Of a stretch of 64,000 bases of DNA, positions 16,161 through 26,490 are shown in pieces. Each line of letters begins with the position of its first letter. Position 1 is the first letter of the stretch. The notes beneath the pieces were generated by a model. It searched no databases and was not told where the DNA came from. It saw nothing but the letters and a program-made list of their open reading frames with translations. The position numbers and the translations under genes are program-made. Origin of the DNA: Rothia mucilaginosa (GTDB lineage: Bacteria > Actinomycetota > Actinomycetes > Actinomycetales > Micrococcaceae); assembly GCF_901875305.1 (NCBI RefSeq), contig NZ_CABFLY010000004.1, positions 230,359 to 294,358 on the forward strand, read 5' to 3'.

Positions 16161-16231
16161 CTTCGCGGTTTCTGTAGCGCGAGCACACAGCACACATCAC
16201 GCCTTCGGGCGTATTGAAGGAAGGCACAGCC

Positions 16232-17737
16232 GTGTCCCACAATGACAGCACCCGCGGCCCCGTCGCCGCGGGAACCACCGAGTCTCGAACCCTGAAGCGT
16301 TCCCTGTCCCACGGACAGATGACCATGATTGTGATGGGTTCGGCTCTCGGCACCGGCCTTTTTCTAGGGTCGGGCACCGCGATTGCCATGGCCGGCCCCG
16401 CGGTTATTCTGACCTACGCTATCGGTTCGGCGCTCGCTTCGGTGATTGGTGCGGCGACCGGTGAGATGGCGATTCGCTACCCGGTGCGCGGCGGCTTCGG
16501 CACGATTGCAACCCGTTACCTGGGGCCCTTCGCGGGATTCTTGACGCGCATCGCATACTGGACGGCGACGGTTCTGATTGCCGGTGTGGAGCTCGTGTCG
16601 GTGGCGACCTACCTGAGTTATTGGTGGCCGCAGCTGCCTCTGTGGGTGGGTATCGCGGTGTTTGGTGCGGCGCTGATTGTGCTGAACCTGACGAGCGTGA
16701 AGTCCTTCGGCATGCTGGAGTTTTTCCTCTCGTCGATTAAGGTGATTTCGATTGTGGCCTTCCTGCTGGTGGGCCTGTGCCTGATTTTCTTTGGTCTGCC
16801 CGGCCACGCCGCGGTGGGTACCGCAAACCTCTTCAATGACGGCGGTTTCATGCCAAACGGCCCGGAGTCGGTGTGGCTGTCGCTGGCCGTGGTGATGTTC
16901 TCCTTCGGCGGTATCGAGATGATTTCCATTTCGGCTGCGGAGGCGAAGGACCCCTCCCGCTCGGTGCGTTCTTCCGCGAAGGCGATGATGATCCGCCTGG
17001 CGACCTTCTACGTGCTGGCCGTGTTGATTGTGGTGGCCGTGATTCCGTGGCGTTCGGCCTCGAGCCTGGGCGATGCGGTTGAGGCCTCTCCTTTCGTGCT
17101 GGTTTTTGAGCAGCTGGGCGTGCACGGTGTGGCTCACTTCGTGAACTTTGTGGTGCTGATTGCGGCCCTGTCGAGTGCGAACGCGAACCTGTATGCCGGT
17201 GCGCGTCTGTTGCATTCCCTGGCGGTTGACGGTATGGCTCCTCGACCGCTGGCGGGGGTGAACCGTGCGGGTGTGCCTGCGCGTGCCGTGTGGCTGTCAA
17301 CCAGTGGCATGGTGATTGCTATTCTGCTGGCGCTGTACAGCCCCAAGGAGGCGTTCCTCTCCATGATTTTTGTGATTATGGTGTGCGCGCTGACCGTGTG
17401 GGTTCTGATTCTTTTCGCCTACATTGTGTACAAGCGCGTTGAGCCCGCCGCGCACGGGTTCCGCCTGTGGGGTGGACGCTTCACCGCCGGCGTGGGTATC
17501 GTGTTGCTTTTCGCGGTGTGGGTGGCGCTCTTTAGGGTGCGCGGCTCCGCGATTCCCTCCGTGGTGGGCGTGGGTTACTTTGTGGTGCTGAGCGTGCTGT
17601 ACTTCGCTCGTATCCGTCATAGCCACACGATTGACGATCAGACGTTTGCGGAGGCACAACGGGCGACAGAGGGCTACGATGCGGCGCAGCACGATGCCGA
17701 CCACGCCCTCGAGACCGCGGCAAAGCTGGGGCGCTAA
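16232..17737 (+). CDS. Amino-acid permease, APC superfamily (copy 2)
   Basis: 501 aa, about 12 transmembrane helices. It parallels copy 1 throughout: LKRSLSHGQMTMIVMGSALG, GTGLFLGSG, VKSFGMLEFFLSSIKV, FSFGGIEMISISAAEAKDP. Start is a GTG at 16232, 8 bases after AAGGAAGG. The C-terminal tail (about 35 residues) is cytosolic, polar and different from copy 1. Differences are spread along the protein, so the duplication is old. Substrate unknown. Confidence 0.92.
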   Translation: MSHNDSTRGPVAAGTTESRTLKRSLSHGQMTMIVMGSALGTGLFLGSGTAIAMAGPAVILTYAIGSALASVIGAATGEMAIRYPVRGGFGTIATRYLGPFAGFLTRIAYWTATVLIAGVELVSVATYLSYWWPQLPLWVGIAVFGAALIVLNLTSVKSFGMLEFFLSSIKVISIVAFLLVGLCLIFFGLPGHAAVGTANLFNDGGFMPNGPESVWLSLAVVMFSFGGIEMISISAAEAKDPSRSVRSSAKAMMIRLATFYVLAVLIVVAVIPWRSASSLGDAVEASPFVLVFEQLGVHGVAHFVNFVVLIAALSSANANLYAGARLLHSLAVDGMAPRPLAGVNRAGVPARAVWLSTSGMVIAILLALYSPKEAFLSMIFVIMVCALTVWVLILFAYIVYKRVEPAAHGFRLWGGRFTAGVGIVLLFAVWVALFRVRGSAIPSVVGVGYFVVLSVLYFARIRHSHTIDDQTFAEAQRATEGYDAAQHDADHALETAAKLGR

Positions 17738-17901
17738 CCCTTCCGTGACGCTCTTGTGGCGCGAACGTCAATAAACGAAAAATACGGAAGATTAAGGCTT
17801 CGGCCGTAATATAACCGTAAAAATAACGCAGGCCCTCGAAAGAGGTCTATGATAAGTAGCGAACCGTATGATCTTGTATGCGTTCAAATGTCTGTGTGTT
17901 G

Positions 17902-17945
17902 GATGAGGCCTGAAAGCATCGTAGCTTTCGGGCCTCATCATTTTA
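17902..17945 (+). terminator. Terminator downstream of permease copy 2
   Basis: 16-bp stem 17902-17917 with 17924-17939, one G-U-type mismatch, then ATTTTAATT. It lies 165 bp after the permease stop. The stretch 17738-17901 also has small hairpins (GGCCCTC/GAGGTC near 17833) and no gene; an independent small RNA ending here is possible but not shown. Confidence 0.85.
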
Positions 17946-18058
17946 ATTCGGCCCAATATTTGTGATGGGTACACTCCGGAAGAGCATAAATTTTAGTGCA
18001 AATATGTGTTTGTGTGTGAATTTTCCGGGGTATTTCTGAAAGGAGTAGAGTTAAAGTC

Positions 18059-18589
18059 ATGCAAAGCCACGAAAACCCCCAGAAAACCACCTCCGCGACT
18101 ATCGCCTCCAACACGACGACCGAGGCCGCAACCGACGAGCTGACCGTGCACGTCCCCGCCCGCTGGGGCGACATGGACGCCTACGGACACGTCAACAACG
18201 TTGCAATGCTCTCAATCATGGAGGAGGCCCGTGTGGCCCTCTTCGGCCCGCCGCCGTCTTCCGGCGAGAAGCCGACCGTGGCACCCAACCCGCCCATCCC
18301 GCTCTTCGACCTGGTGCCCGAGGGCGTTCAGGCCCTCATTGCTGAGCACGGCATCCGCTACCTCGCGCAGCTGCCTTATACCGGTGAGCCCGTGCCCGTG
18401 CGTGCGCGCGTGGAAAAGGTGAGCGCCGCGTCCGTGCGTATCGGCTATTCGATTCTCTCCCCGGTGGACAGCCGCGAGTGCGTGCGCGCCTTCACCGTGC
18501 TGGCCTTCTGGGACTCCATCGCTGGACGCCTGACTCGACTCAGCCCCGAGCAACGAGAGCTGCTAAGCTCCTTCCTGCCGAAGAAGTAA
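18059..18589 (+). CDS. Hotdog-fold acyl-CoA thioesterase
   Basis: 176 aa, 4-hydroxybenzoyl-CoA thioesterase/FadM-YbgC type. The active-site block is RWGDMDAYGHVNN with the following AMLSIMEEAR, in which Asp and the HVNN segment are characteristic. The N-terminal 25 residues are Thr/Ala-rich and probably disordered. A GAAAGGAG lies 13 bases before the ATG, longer than ideal, so the start is fairly but not fully certain. Single gene; physiological acyl-CoA unknown. Confidence 0.88.
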   Translation: MQSHENPQKTTSATIASNTTTEAATDELTVHVPARWGDMDAYGHVNNVAMLSIMEEARVALFGPPPSSGEKPTVAPNPPIPLFDLVPEGVQALIAEHGIRYLAQLPYTGEPVPVRARVEKVSAASVRIGYSILSPVDSRECVRAFTVLAFWDSIAGRLTRLSPEQRELLSSFLPKK

Positions 18590-18674
18590 GGAACAGCCCG
18601 GCGCATTCCGACTGATGGCGGAAGAGAGGACTAGCCGTACTCACAACCGCAGGGGTTGCCTGTGGATAAGCTCA

Positions 18675-18709
18675 GGAGGGGCTCCTCGCGAATGGCGGGG
18701 ATCCCCTCC
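18675..18709. repeat. Inverted repeat upstream of the lipoprotein gene
   Basis: Imperfect arms GGAGGGGCTCCTCGC / GCGGGGATCCCCTCC with a 5-base loop. No T-run on either side, so it is not a typical terminator; possible processing or regulatory hairpin in 18590-18810. Confidence 0.55.
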
Positions 18710-18810
18710 CACCGCTCGTACATAGCTTGTTGAAGTGAGGCATAGCCCCCGCATAGGCGGCGTTTTAGAATGGTTAAGGAACCCGGAACCAAAGACGCAG
18801 AAAGGTCACC

Positions 18811-19494
18811 ATGCAACCGGCACAGATTCTTCACCCGCACCGCCGGATGAAACGCTACACTCCCGCGGCCCTTGGCGCGACGCTGTTGCTCGCCCTCGCG
18901 GGCTGCTCCGGCGGAGGCGGAACCTCGGCCTCGCCGAGCGCCACCGCGACCCCCAGCCACAGCGCAACGAGCGCGAAGGCAACCCCCACCCCCAGCCCCA
19001 CCCGCACCGTGACCGTCACGGAAGCCACCCCGACCCCCGGAACGGTGCAGGCTGCTACCGCGGAGGCAACCGTCACCCCCGGCACTATCACGACCGCAAG
19101 TGCTACGGCTACCGCGAGCGCGCAGACCGGCGGGCAGGCTCAGGCTTCGACAGCTCGGGCCTCCTCAGCTCCCTCGAGCACCGCCTCGCTTTCATCCTCC
19201 AATGTGAAGTCCGCGGGAGGTACCTGCGGTACCCTGGAGGCCACCGGATACCTGAAGCACGACGCCACGATTCAGGTGGCTTCGGGCGCGGTGGATTGCC
19301 TCTTCGCCAAGGAGCTAATCCGCCAGTTCGTGGTGCAGAATCCCGCCGAGGTAACCAACAAAGCCAATGGTGAGCGCGATGTCATGTCGGCGCGCTGCTA
19401 CTGGAAGCCTGGCGACGGCGTGGACCGCGCGACCCCCGAGTGCGTATCTATGGATGGCGGTAGCACCGTTATCACCGCGAAGTTGGCCAATTAG
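18811..19494 (+). CDS. Secreted lipoprotein of unknown function
   Basis: 227 aa. A basic start and hydrophobic stretch end in lipobox LALAGC, so Cys32 should be lipidated and the protein anchored outside the membrane. Then follows a Thr/Ser/Pro/Ala-rich linker (about 33-135) with repeated PGT(I/V) units, typical of cell-wall-spanning or O-glycosylated regions. The C-terminal 90 residues are folded, with four Cys that could form two disulfides (GTCGTLEATGYL, DCLF, ARCYW, PECVS). ATG 18811 has AAAGG 6 bases upstream. Linker units resemble those of the DUF4232 lipoprotein at 32744-33673. Confidence 0.85.
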   Translation: MQPAQILHPHRRMKRYTPAALGATLLLALAGCSGGGGTSASPSATATPSHSATSAKATPTPSPTRTVTVTEATPTPGTVQAATAEATVTPGTITTASATATASAQTGGQAQASTARASSAPSSTASLSSSNVKSAGGTCGTLEATGYLKHDATIQVASGAVDCLFAKELIRQFVVQNPAEVTNKANGERDVMSARCYWKPGDGVDRATPECVSMDGGSTVITAKLAN

Positions 19495-19541
19495 CTAATC
19501 TCTCAAGGCCCCTGCGGTCCGAGAAGTAGCCCTATACCGCG

Positions 19542-19580
19542 AGCGCTGCGCTGACGATTCAATCGTCAGCGTAGCGCTTT
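19542..19580. terminator. Bidirectional terminator
   Basis: 18-bp arms around a single C at 19560, one mismatch (AGCGCTGCGCTGACGATT and its complement). Between the convergent lipoprotein and START-domain genes. Confidence 0.8.
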
Positions 19581-19620
19581 GCTGTATCGATGCTGCTTCA
19601 AGAAGTCCGTGCGGTGGAGC

Positions 19621-20130
19621 TTAGCTCTCGCCGCGGGCGCGGGCGGCCAGTACGTCATCCAGGCGGGTGAAGGTTGAACGCCAGGTGGTGCGCACCTCCT
19701 CGTGGACCGAGGCGGGCATGGGGCCGATTTCCACGACGATACGGGTTCCGGACCCCACGCCATCGGCGGTAATCACCGTCTCGGGGAAGAAACGGTGACG
19801 CTGGTAGACCAGCACGCTGCCGGGGTTGCCCAGGTGGTCGGGCAGCTGTTCGGCGTACTCAATCTCCTTGAAGGGCTCGATGGCCAGGAAACGACTCTGC
19901 AGGATGCAAGACACGGAGGGGTCCACCTCGTTGATCATGGACAGGCGCTGCATGCCGCCCACCATGGGTTCAAGCACCACATCGGTAGGGCGGACGTGCC
20001 AGCCGGCCGGGCCGTACCAGCGGGCCAGCAGTTCGGGGTCCATGTAGGCGCCGAAGACGTCTTCGACGGGTGCGGCAATCTCGTGGTCGAAAACGAGGAG
20101 CTCCTCGTCGGGGACGTGGGTGATGCTCAT
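19621..20130 (-). CDS. START/SRPBCC-domain protein (AHSA1 family)
   Basis: 169 aa, one START-like cavity domain: FDHEIAAPVEDVFGAYMDPE, LLARWYGPAGW and the late RTTWRSTFTRLDDVLA helix match the Aha1-C-terminal-like (AHSA1) group. Such proteins bind hydrophobic ligands; no specific role can be given. It follows tgt by about 50 bp on the same strand, so the two may be cotranscribed. Confidence 0.85.
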   Translation of the reverse strand: MSITHVPDEELLVFDHEIAAPVEDVFGAYMDPELLARWYGPAGWHVRPTDVVLEPMVGGMQRLSMINEVDPSVSCILQSRFLAIEPFKEIEYAEQLPDHLGNPGSVLVYQRHRFFPETVITADGVGSGTRIVVEIGPMPASVHEEVRTTWRSTFTRLDDVLAARARGES

Positions 20131-20182
20131 GGGGTTCTCCTAATGGGGTCGTGGGCTGTGCGGTCGGCGGGTTTCGACGGGT

Positions 20183-22536
<2,354 letters not shown>

Positions 22537-22601
22537 ACCCTCACCCTACAGCGTGAGGGGTGGGCCTGCAATGAACCCACCCCTAACATGCCGCCCGGCT
22601 T

Positions 22602-23876
22602 CTAGTAGCCGTGATGCGAGGCAATATCACGAGTGTGCGCCAGGCGTGCTGCGGCTTCAAGAATGGTCCAGGCCTGTAGCTGCGTGGAAAGCTCCACGGG
22701 TGCGCCGGGCTTGAGTGCCTCGCTCGTGGCCTGCGTGAAGCGCGGGGAGAACTGCACGAGTGCCTTACCGCGAATCTCGTTGGGGTCGATACCCAACTCG
22801 TTCATCGGCAGATTTGGGTCGAATTCGCGGCGGCCCTCCCACAGGGCGCGGGCGGTCGAGTAGATGAGGCTGGAGGCCAGGGCGCGGGCCTCGTCGCTCA
22901 GCAGGGGCGAGGAAGCCGCCATGCCCAGGTAGCGTACCAGGATGCCGGTGAAGAGGCCGCCGTCACCGTCGCCGTGTGAGATGAGGATGCGGCGGCGCGC
23001 CCCGGAGACGAATTCGACTTCCTCGGTCATGTGCTTCACGATGCCCACGATCAGGCGTTCGGCCTGCTCGATGGGATTCACCTCGCAGGGTACGCCGGAT
23101 GCGGCCAGGGTCAGCAGAGCACCCAGTGCGGTGCCCTGGTTGTAGGTGTACTCGCCACGTTCGTACTCGTGCTCTTCGCCTTCCTCACCGCGAACGTTCA
23201 CACCATCAATATAGAGCGAACGTTCCGCATCCCAGAGGGTTGCGTTCATCCAGTCCATGAGGGCGGCGGCGGTATGCGGGTCACCCGCACGGGCATATGC
23301 GATAGCTGCCGGTGCGGTGGCTGCAGCATTCACGAAGTCGCGCTTGGACTTGCGCCAGCTCATGCCTCCGCCGGGCGCGAAGCCCTTGGCGAGTTGCTCG
23401 AAGAGGGCAGCCCCGGCGTCCTGCGCTGCCACGTCGTTCGCGCCGGTCAGCTCAATCGAGAAGGAGTTCATGCGGCCCACCGCCAGGGTCAGCCAGGCCA
23501 TGTCGTCAAAGTAGTCGTTGGCGTAGCGGCCGAGGTTGCGCACGTTGATGCCGCGCAACAGCGAGCGGGCGCGGTGTAGCTGTTCCTGAGCCTCGGTGAT
23601 GCGGCCCTCGCGCAGGTGGCGCTGGCCGGCATCGATGATGCACTCGAGCAGGTGGGCCTGCCACCAGTAATGCCACGTGTTGAGGCGCTGGCTCAGCGGG
23701 CGCGGGTCGGGCACCTGAACGGATCCGATGAGTGCTCCGGGTACGCCAAGGATGCGGTGCACAAAAGTGTCGGTGACACTGGCGGCTGCGGCCTCGGCGT
23801 GGGAGGAGGTGCGTTCCGCGTACTCACTCACGGATGCCGGGGAGTGCGCGGTGTGGGAAGACGGCTGGGAATTCAC
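22602..23876 (-). CDS. Glycoside hydrolase family 76 protein (alpha-1,6-mannanase-like)
   Basis: 424 aa. The paired catalytic Asp motif of GH76 is visible in ANDYFDDMAWLTLA (about residue 117-130), and the (alpha/alpha)6-type repeat pattern follows (NQGTALGALLTL; SHGDGDGGLFTGILVRYL). No signal peptide or membrane helix, so an intracellular enzyme, unlike the secreted fungal and Bacteroides mannanases. Start GTG at 23876 with AGAGGG 5 bases upstream. It could trim intracellular mannan or mannosylated intermediates; this is inference. Confidence 0.85.
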   Translation of the reverse strand: MNSQPSSHTAHSPASVSEYAERTSSHAEAAAASVTDTFVHRILGVPGALIGSVQVPDPRPLSQRLNTWHYWWQAHLLECIIDAGQRHLREGRITEAQEQLHRARSLLRGINVRNLGRYANDYFDDMAWLTLAVGRMNSFSIELTGANDVAAQDAGAALFEQLAKGFAPGGGMSWRKSKRDFVNAAATAPAAIAYARAGDPHTAAALMDWMNATLWDAERSLYIDGVNVRGEEGEEHEYERGEYTYNQGTALGALLTLAASGVPCEVNPIEQAERLIVGIVKHMTEEVEFVSGARRRILISHGDGDGGLFTGILVRYLGMAASSPLLSDEARALASSLIYSTARALWEGRREFDPNLPMNELGIDPNEIRGKALVQFSPRFTQATSEALKPGAPVELSTQLQAWTILEAAARLAHTRDIASHHGY

Positions 23877-23963
23877 GGTGCCCTCTATATGTGTGCGGTG
23901 AAGTCTTACTTTTGCATTATCGCATTTTTTGGTACCGGGTCATTTCCGGTCCCTCCGGGGGGT

Positions 23964-25121
23964 TCAGCTTGCCTCCCGCACCGCGTTGTTCTTGCTCTCC
24001 CATGCACTTAATGTGCGGCCGCTGTGCAGGCTGATGGGCTCACCGGTGATGGGATGTTTGAAACTCAAAGTGTGCGCTAGTAGCTGTAGCGGGTAATCGG
24101 GGCGGTCGGGTCCGTCGGGGAGTACACGTGGGTAGAGGACGTCCCCAAGAATTGGTGTGCCGAGCAGGTTCAGGTGCGCGCGCAGCTGATGGGTCTTACC
24201 GGTGTGCGGGGCAAGCTCGTAGAGGCCCCACGGGCGGCCTGGCTCGGCGCCCCAAGCTTCGGCCTCGGCTGGGCTAGGAGTGAAGGTTTCCAGGATGCGT
24301 GCGGTGGTGAGGGTATTCGGCTCCACGCCCTGTGCCGCGCACTCTGCCTCAGAAAGCTGCTGCACCTGCAGCACGTCGTGAACCTTCTGGATGTGCGAAC
24401 GCACCAGCAGCCCCTCCGTGCTCAACGCCTGTTCGGCGGCGGCAGCATCGGCGGGTACCGGCGCCACAGCGCGATAGGTCTTTGAGACCTGGCGGTGCTG
24501 AAACATCATCTGGAAGGGGCGGCGTGCCTCCACAGTCTTAGCAAAAAGCAGCACCCCTGCGGTGGGCCGGTCAAGTCGGTGAATCGGAATCAGCAGCGGG
24601 TTGCCCTCGCGCACGCGTAGCTTGGTCAGTGCGGTCTGCGCGATGTACGCTCCGCGCGGGGTGGTCGGCAGAAAGTGGGGCTTGTCGATGGCCAGCACGT
24701 GCTCGTCCTCGAAGAGCACCGGCAGGTCGGAGGGTAGTTCCGGCTCATCGGCGAGTTCGCGGAAGTACCAGATGCGCTCGCCGGGTACGTAGGGGCTGGA
24801 GGCGGTCAGCACTGTGCCGCCGTCCAGGCGCACCTCACTGGTTTTGAAGCGGGCGTGAATGATTTGCGGGTCGTTTGGGTAGAAGCGCGCGATGAGGTAG
24901 TCGGCAATCGTGGCGGGGGCGCGTCCGCCGGGGGCGAGCGCCTCCGGTAGTTCTTCGGGCTGGGGGAGCACGAGCTGGATGGGGTCGATACCGTTCTTCT
25001 GCGCCAGCGGAGGGGTCAGTAGGCGGCGATGCGTGCGGCGGGCGGGCTTCGTGTGCTGTGTGGAGGTGCTCTGTGCGGAGGTGTTCCGCGCCGGGGCGTG
25101 GTGGGATTTGTGGGTGGGCAT
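23964..25121 (-). CDS. RluA-family pseudouridine synthase
   Basis: 385 aa. The catalytic motif IHRLDRPTAGVLLF contains the invariant Asp; other family blocks are LPVLFEDEHVLAIDKPHFLPT and PHTGKTHQLRAHL. The N-terminal 65 residues are basic, Ser/Thr/Gln-rich and probably flexible. The insertion around 230-290 is longer than in RluA. Target (23S rRNA or tRNA) cannot be deduced. ATG 25121 has no evident ribosome site, so the start might lie a little downstream. Confidence 0.92.
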   Translation of the reverse strand: MPTHKSHHAPARNTSAQSTSTQHTKPARRTHRRLLTPPLAQKNGIDPIQLVLPQPEELPEALAPGGRAPATIADYLIARFYPNDPQIIHARFKTSEVRLDGGTVLTASSPYVPGERIWYFRELADEPELPSDLPVLFEDEHVLAIDKPHFLPTTPRGAYIAQTALTKLRVREGNPLLIPIHRLDRPTAGVLLFAKTVEARRPFQMMFQHRQVSKTYRAVAPVPADAAAAEQALSTEGLLVRSHIQKVHDVLQVQQLSEAECAAQGVEPNTLTTARILETFTPSPAEAEAWGAEPGRPWGLYELAPHTGKTHQLRAHLNLLGTPILGDVLYPRVLPDGPDRPDYPLQLLAHTLSFKHPITGEPISLHSGRTLSAWESKNNAVREAS

Positions 25122-25504
25122 GGCTCTACTGTACCGGTTGGTGGGGTGGTGTCGGGGGGGCTCAGAGATTTATCTGACACTCATCTGCGATTGTGGGAAT
25201 AAGACGGGTAAAAAACGAAATATTCACATATTTTTAAAAATATACGGTATTTAATTTAAAAAAATAAAGCTAATTTTATAAAAACAACTTAATGCGTGCG
25301 TTATTTTCGAAAAGCCTGTCAAACCATCCATAATAAATACTCCGTTTAGAGTATATAGAACATCGCGGACTAAAAGATGTAAATCATATAGAGACCTGAT
25401 AGCCTGAATACTCTACGTCATAAATGCTTTAAAAATACTGAGAAGCACATTAAAGCGTTACGATTAAGACACAGGAGTTCGGAAAATCGAACGAAGGGTT
25501 CGAA
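25122..25504 (+). promoter_or_regulatory. AT-rich intergenic region with candidate operator
   Basis: Gene-free, strikingly AT-rich stretch between divergent genes (25122 minus, 25505 plus). It contains a perfect 6-bp inverted repeat ATACTC-CGTTTA-GAGTAT at 25337-25354, another ATACTC near 25410, and CGAAC/GTTCG (25488-25502) enclosing the GAAGG ribosome site of the next gene. Confidence 0.55.
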
Positions 25505-26206
25505 ATGGGACAGAAACAGCGTAAGGAAGTTGAGATTAAGGGAAGTTCCCCGGTTGTGCCGGCGCAATCTGACACTTCACGCGCGCCTCAGGGCACAGTC
25601 GCCGAGGCTAAAGTTTCTGCGCCGTCCACCGAACAGGGCGCAGAACACCGCACTACGGGTGCGTTGCGCATGGAACCGCATGAACGTGAAGAGCAGATTC
25701 TTCAGGTAGCTTCGGAACACTTCGCGCGTAAGGGCGTGCTCGGCGCATCCATGAGTGCTATCGCCCGCGATGCCGGCATCACCCGCGCGCTACTCTACCA
25801 CTACTTCCCCGGTAAGGACTCGCTCGCCGCGGCGGTCACCCGCCGTGAAGCAAAGGCGGTCCTCGAGGCCCTAGGCGAGCATCAGCAAAACCCCGAAGAG
25901 GCCCTGCGCAACGCACTGCGCACGTACTTCCTCGTGGTGGCCGGAGTTCCCATCCCCGGCGGTGAGGACTTCCCGAATAATCCCACGGATTATCTCGAAT
26001 GGATGCTGCAACGTACCGGCATGCCGGTCAACGACCGCACCCGAGTTATCCTGGGCGGCTGGTTGCAGCTCGTGGACTACTTTGCCCTGCACGTGGTGCA
26101 GCTCAACCCCCGCGACCAGCGCACCGTGCGCACCCGCGGGCTGGGGCTGGAAGAGGCCATCGACCTGTGCTTGGGTGCCGTCGATACACTCACCGGAGGC
26201 TACTAG
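25505..26206 (+). CDS. TetR-family regulator with N-terminal extension
   Basis: 233 aa. The TetR helix-turn-helix is at about 64-110 (ILQVASEHFARKGVLGASMS, then ARDAGITRALLYHYF). Before it come about 55 polar residues (EVEIKGSSPVVPAQSD etc.) that are not part of the fold. ATG 25505 is supported by GAAGGG 6 bases upstream; an internal ATG at residue 56 (MEPHEREE) is the alternative. Likely self-regulated from the palindromes in the AT-rich upstream region. Ligand unknown. Confidence 0.9.
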   Translation: MGQKQRKEVEIKGSSPVVPAQSDTSRAPQGTVAEAKVSAPSTEQGAEHRTTGALRMEPHEREEQILQVASEHFARKGVLGASMSAIARDAGITRALLYHYFPGKDSLAAAVTRREAKAVLEALGEHQQNPEEALRNALRTYFLVVAGVPIPGGEDFPNNPTDYLEWMLQRTGMPVNDRTRVILGGWLQLVDYFALHVVQLNPRDQRTVRTRGLGLEEAIDLCLGAVDTLTGGY

Positions 26207-26411
26207 CCTCACGGTCCGCAAACGTCCCTCTCCGATGTTTGGTAGCAGGATTCGATGATAATTGGGCTTCGAATCCCCGGACGGATATTCCTCCGCTTGG
26301 CCCCGGGTTCGAGCCGGTGGCCCGAGAGATCGCGCCATGGTCCACCATCTCGAAAACTCGAGAGTGTGGCGGATTCCGGGAATACCATCCGGTTATGTGA
26401 GTAGGGAACGC

Positions 26412-26454
26412 AGAGCGCCCCACGCCTCCCCCATGAGGAGGCGTGGGGCGCTCT
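26412..26454. terminator. Bidirectional hairpin terminator
   Basis: 18-bp perfect stem AGAGCGCCCCACGCCTCC and complement, 7-base loop, between the convergent tetR and lhr genes. T-runs are short. The rest of 26207-26490 holds no gene. Confidence 0.75.
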
Positions 26455-26490
26455 GTCGTGCACGGAAGGCACCTTGCGGATGCACAGACG

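Noticed and set aside
16109..16173. CRISPR-like array
   Set aside because: The 13-bp units are directly abutting with no spacers; it is a simple tandem repeat. No CRISPR array or cas gene was seen anywhere in the window.
26285..26330. tRNA-like T loop (GGGTTCGAGCC) near the second tetR gene
   Set aside because: No matching acceptor, D or anticodon stems could be formed.
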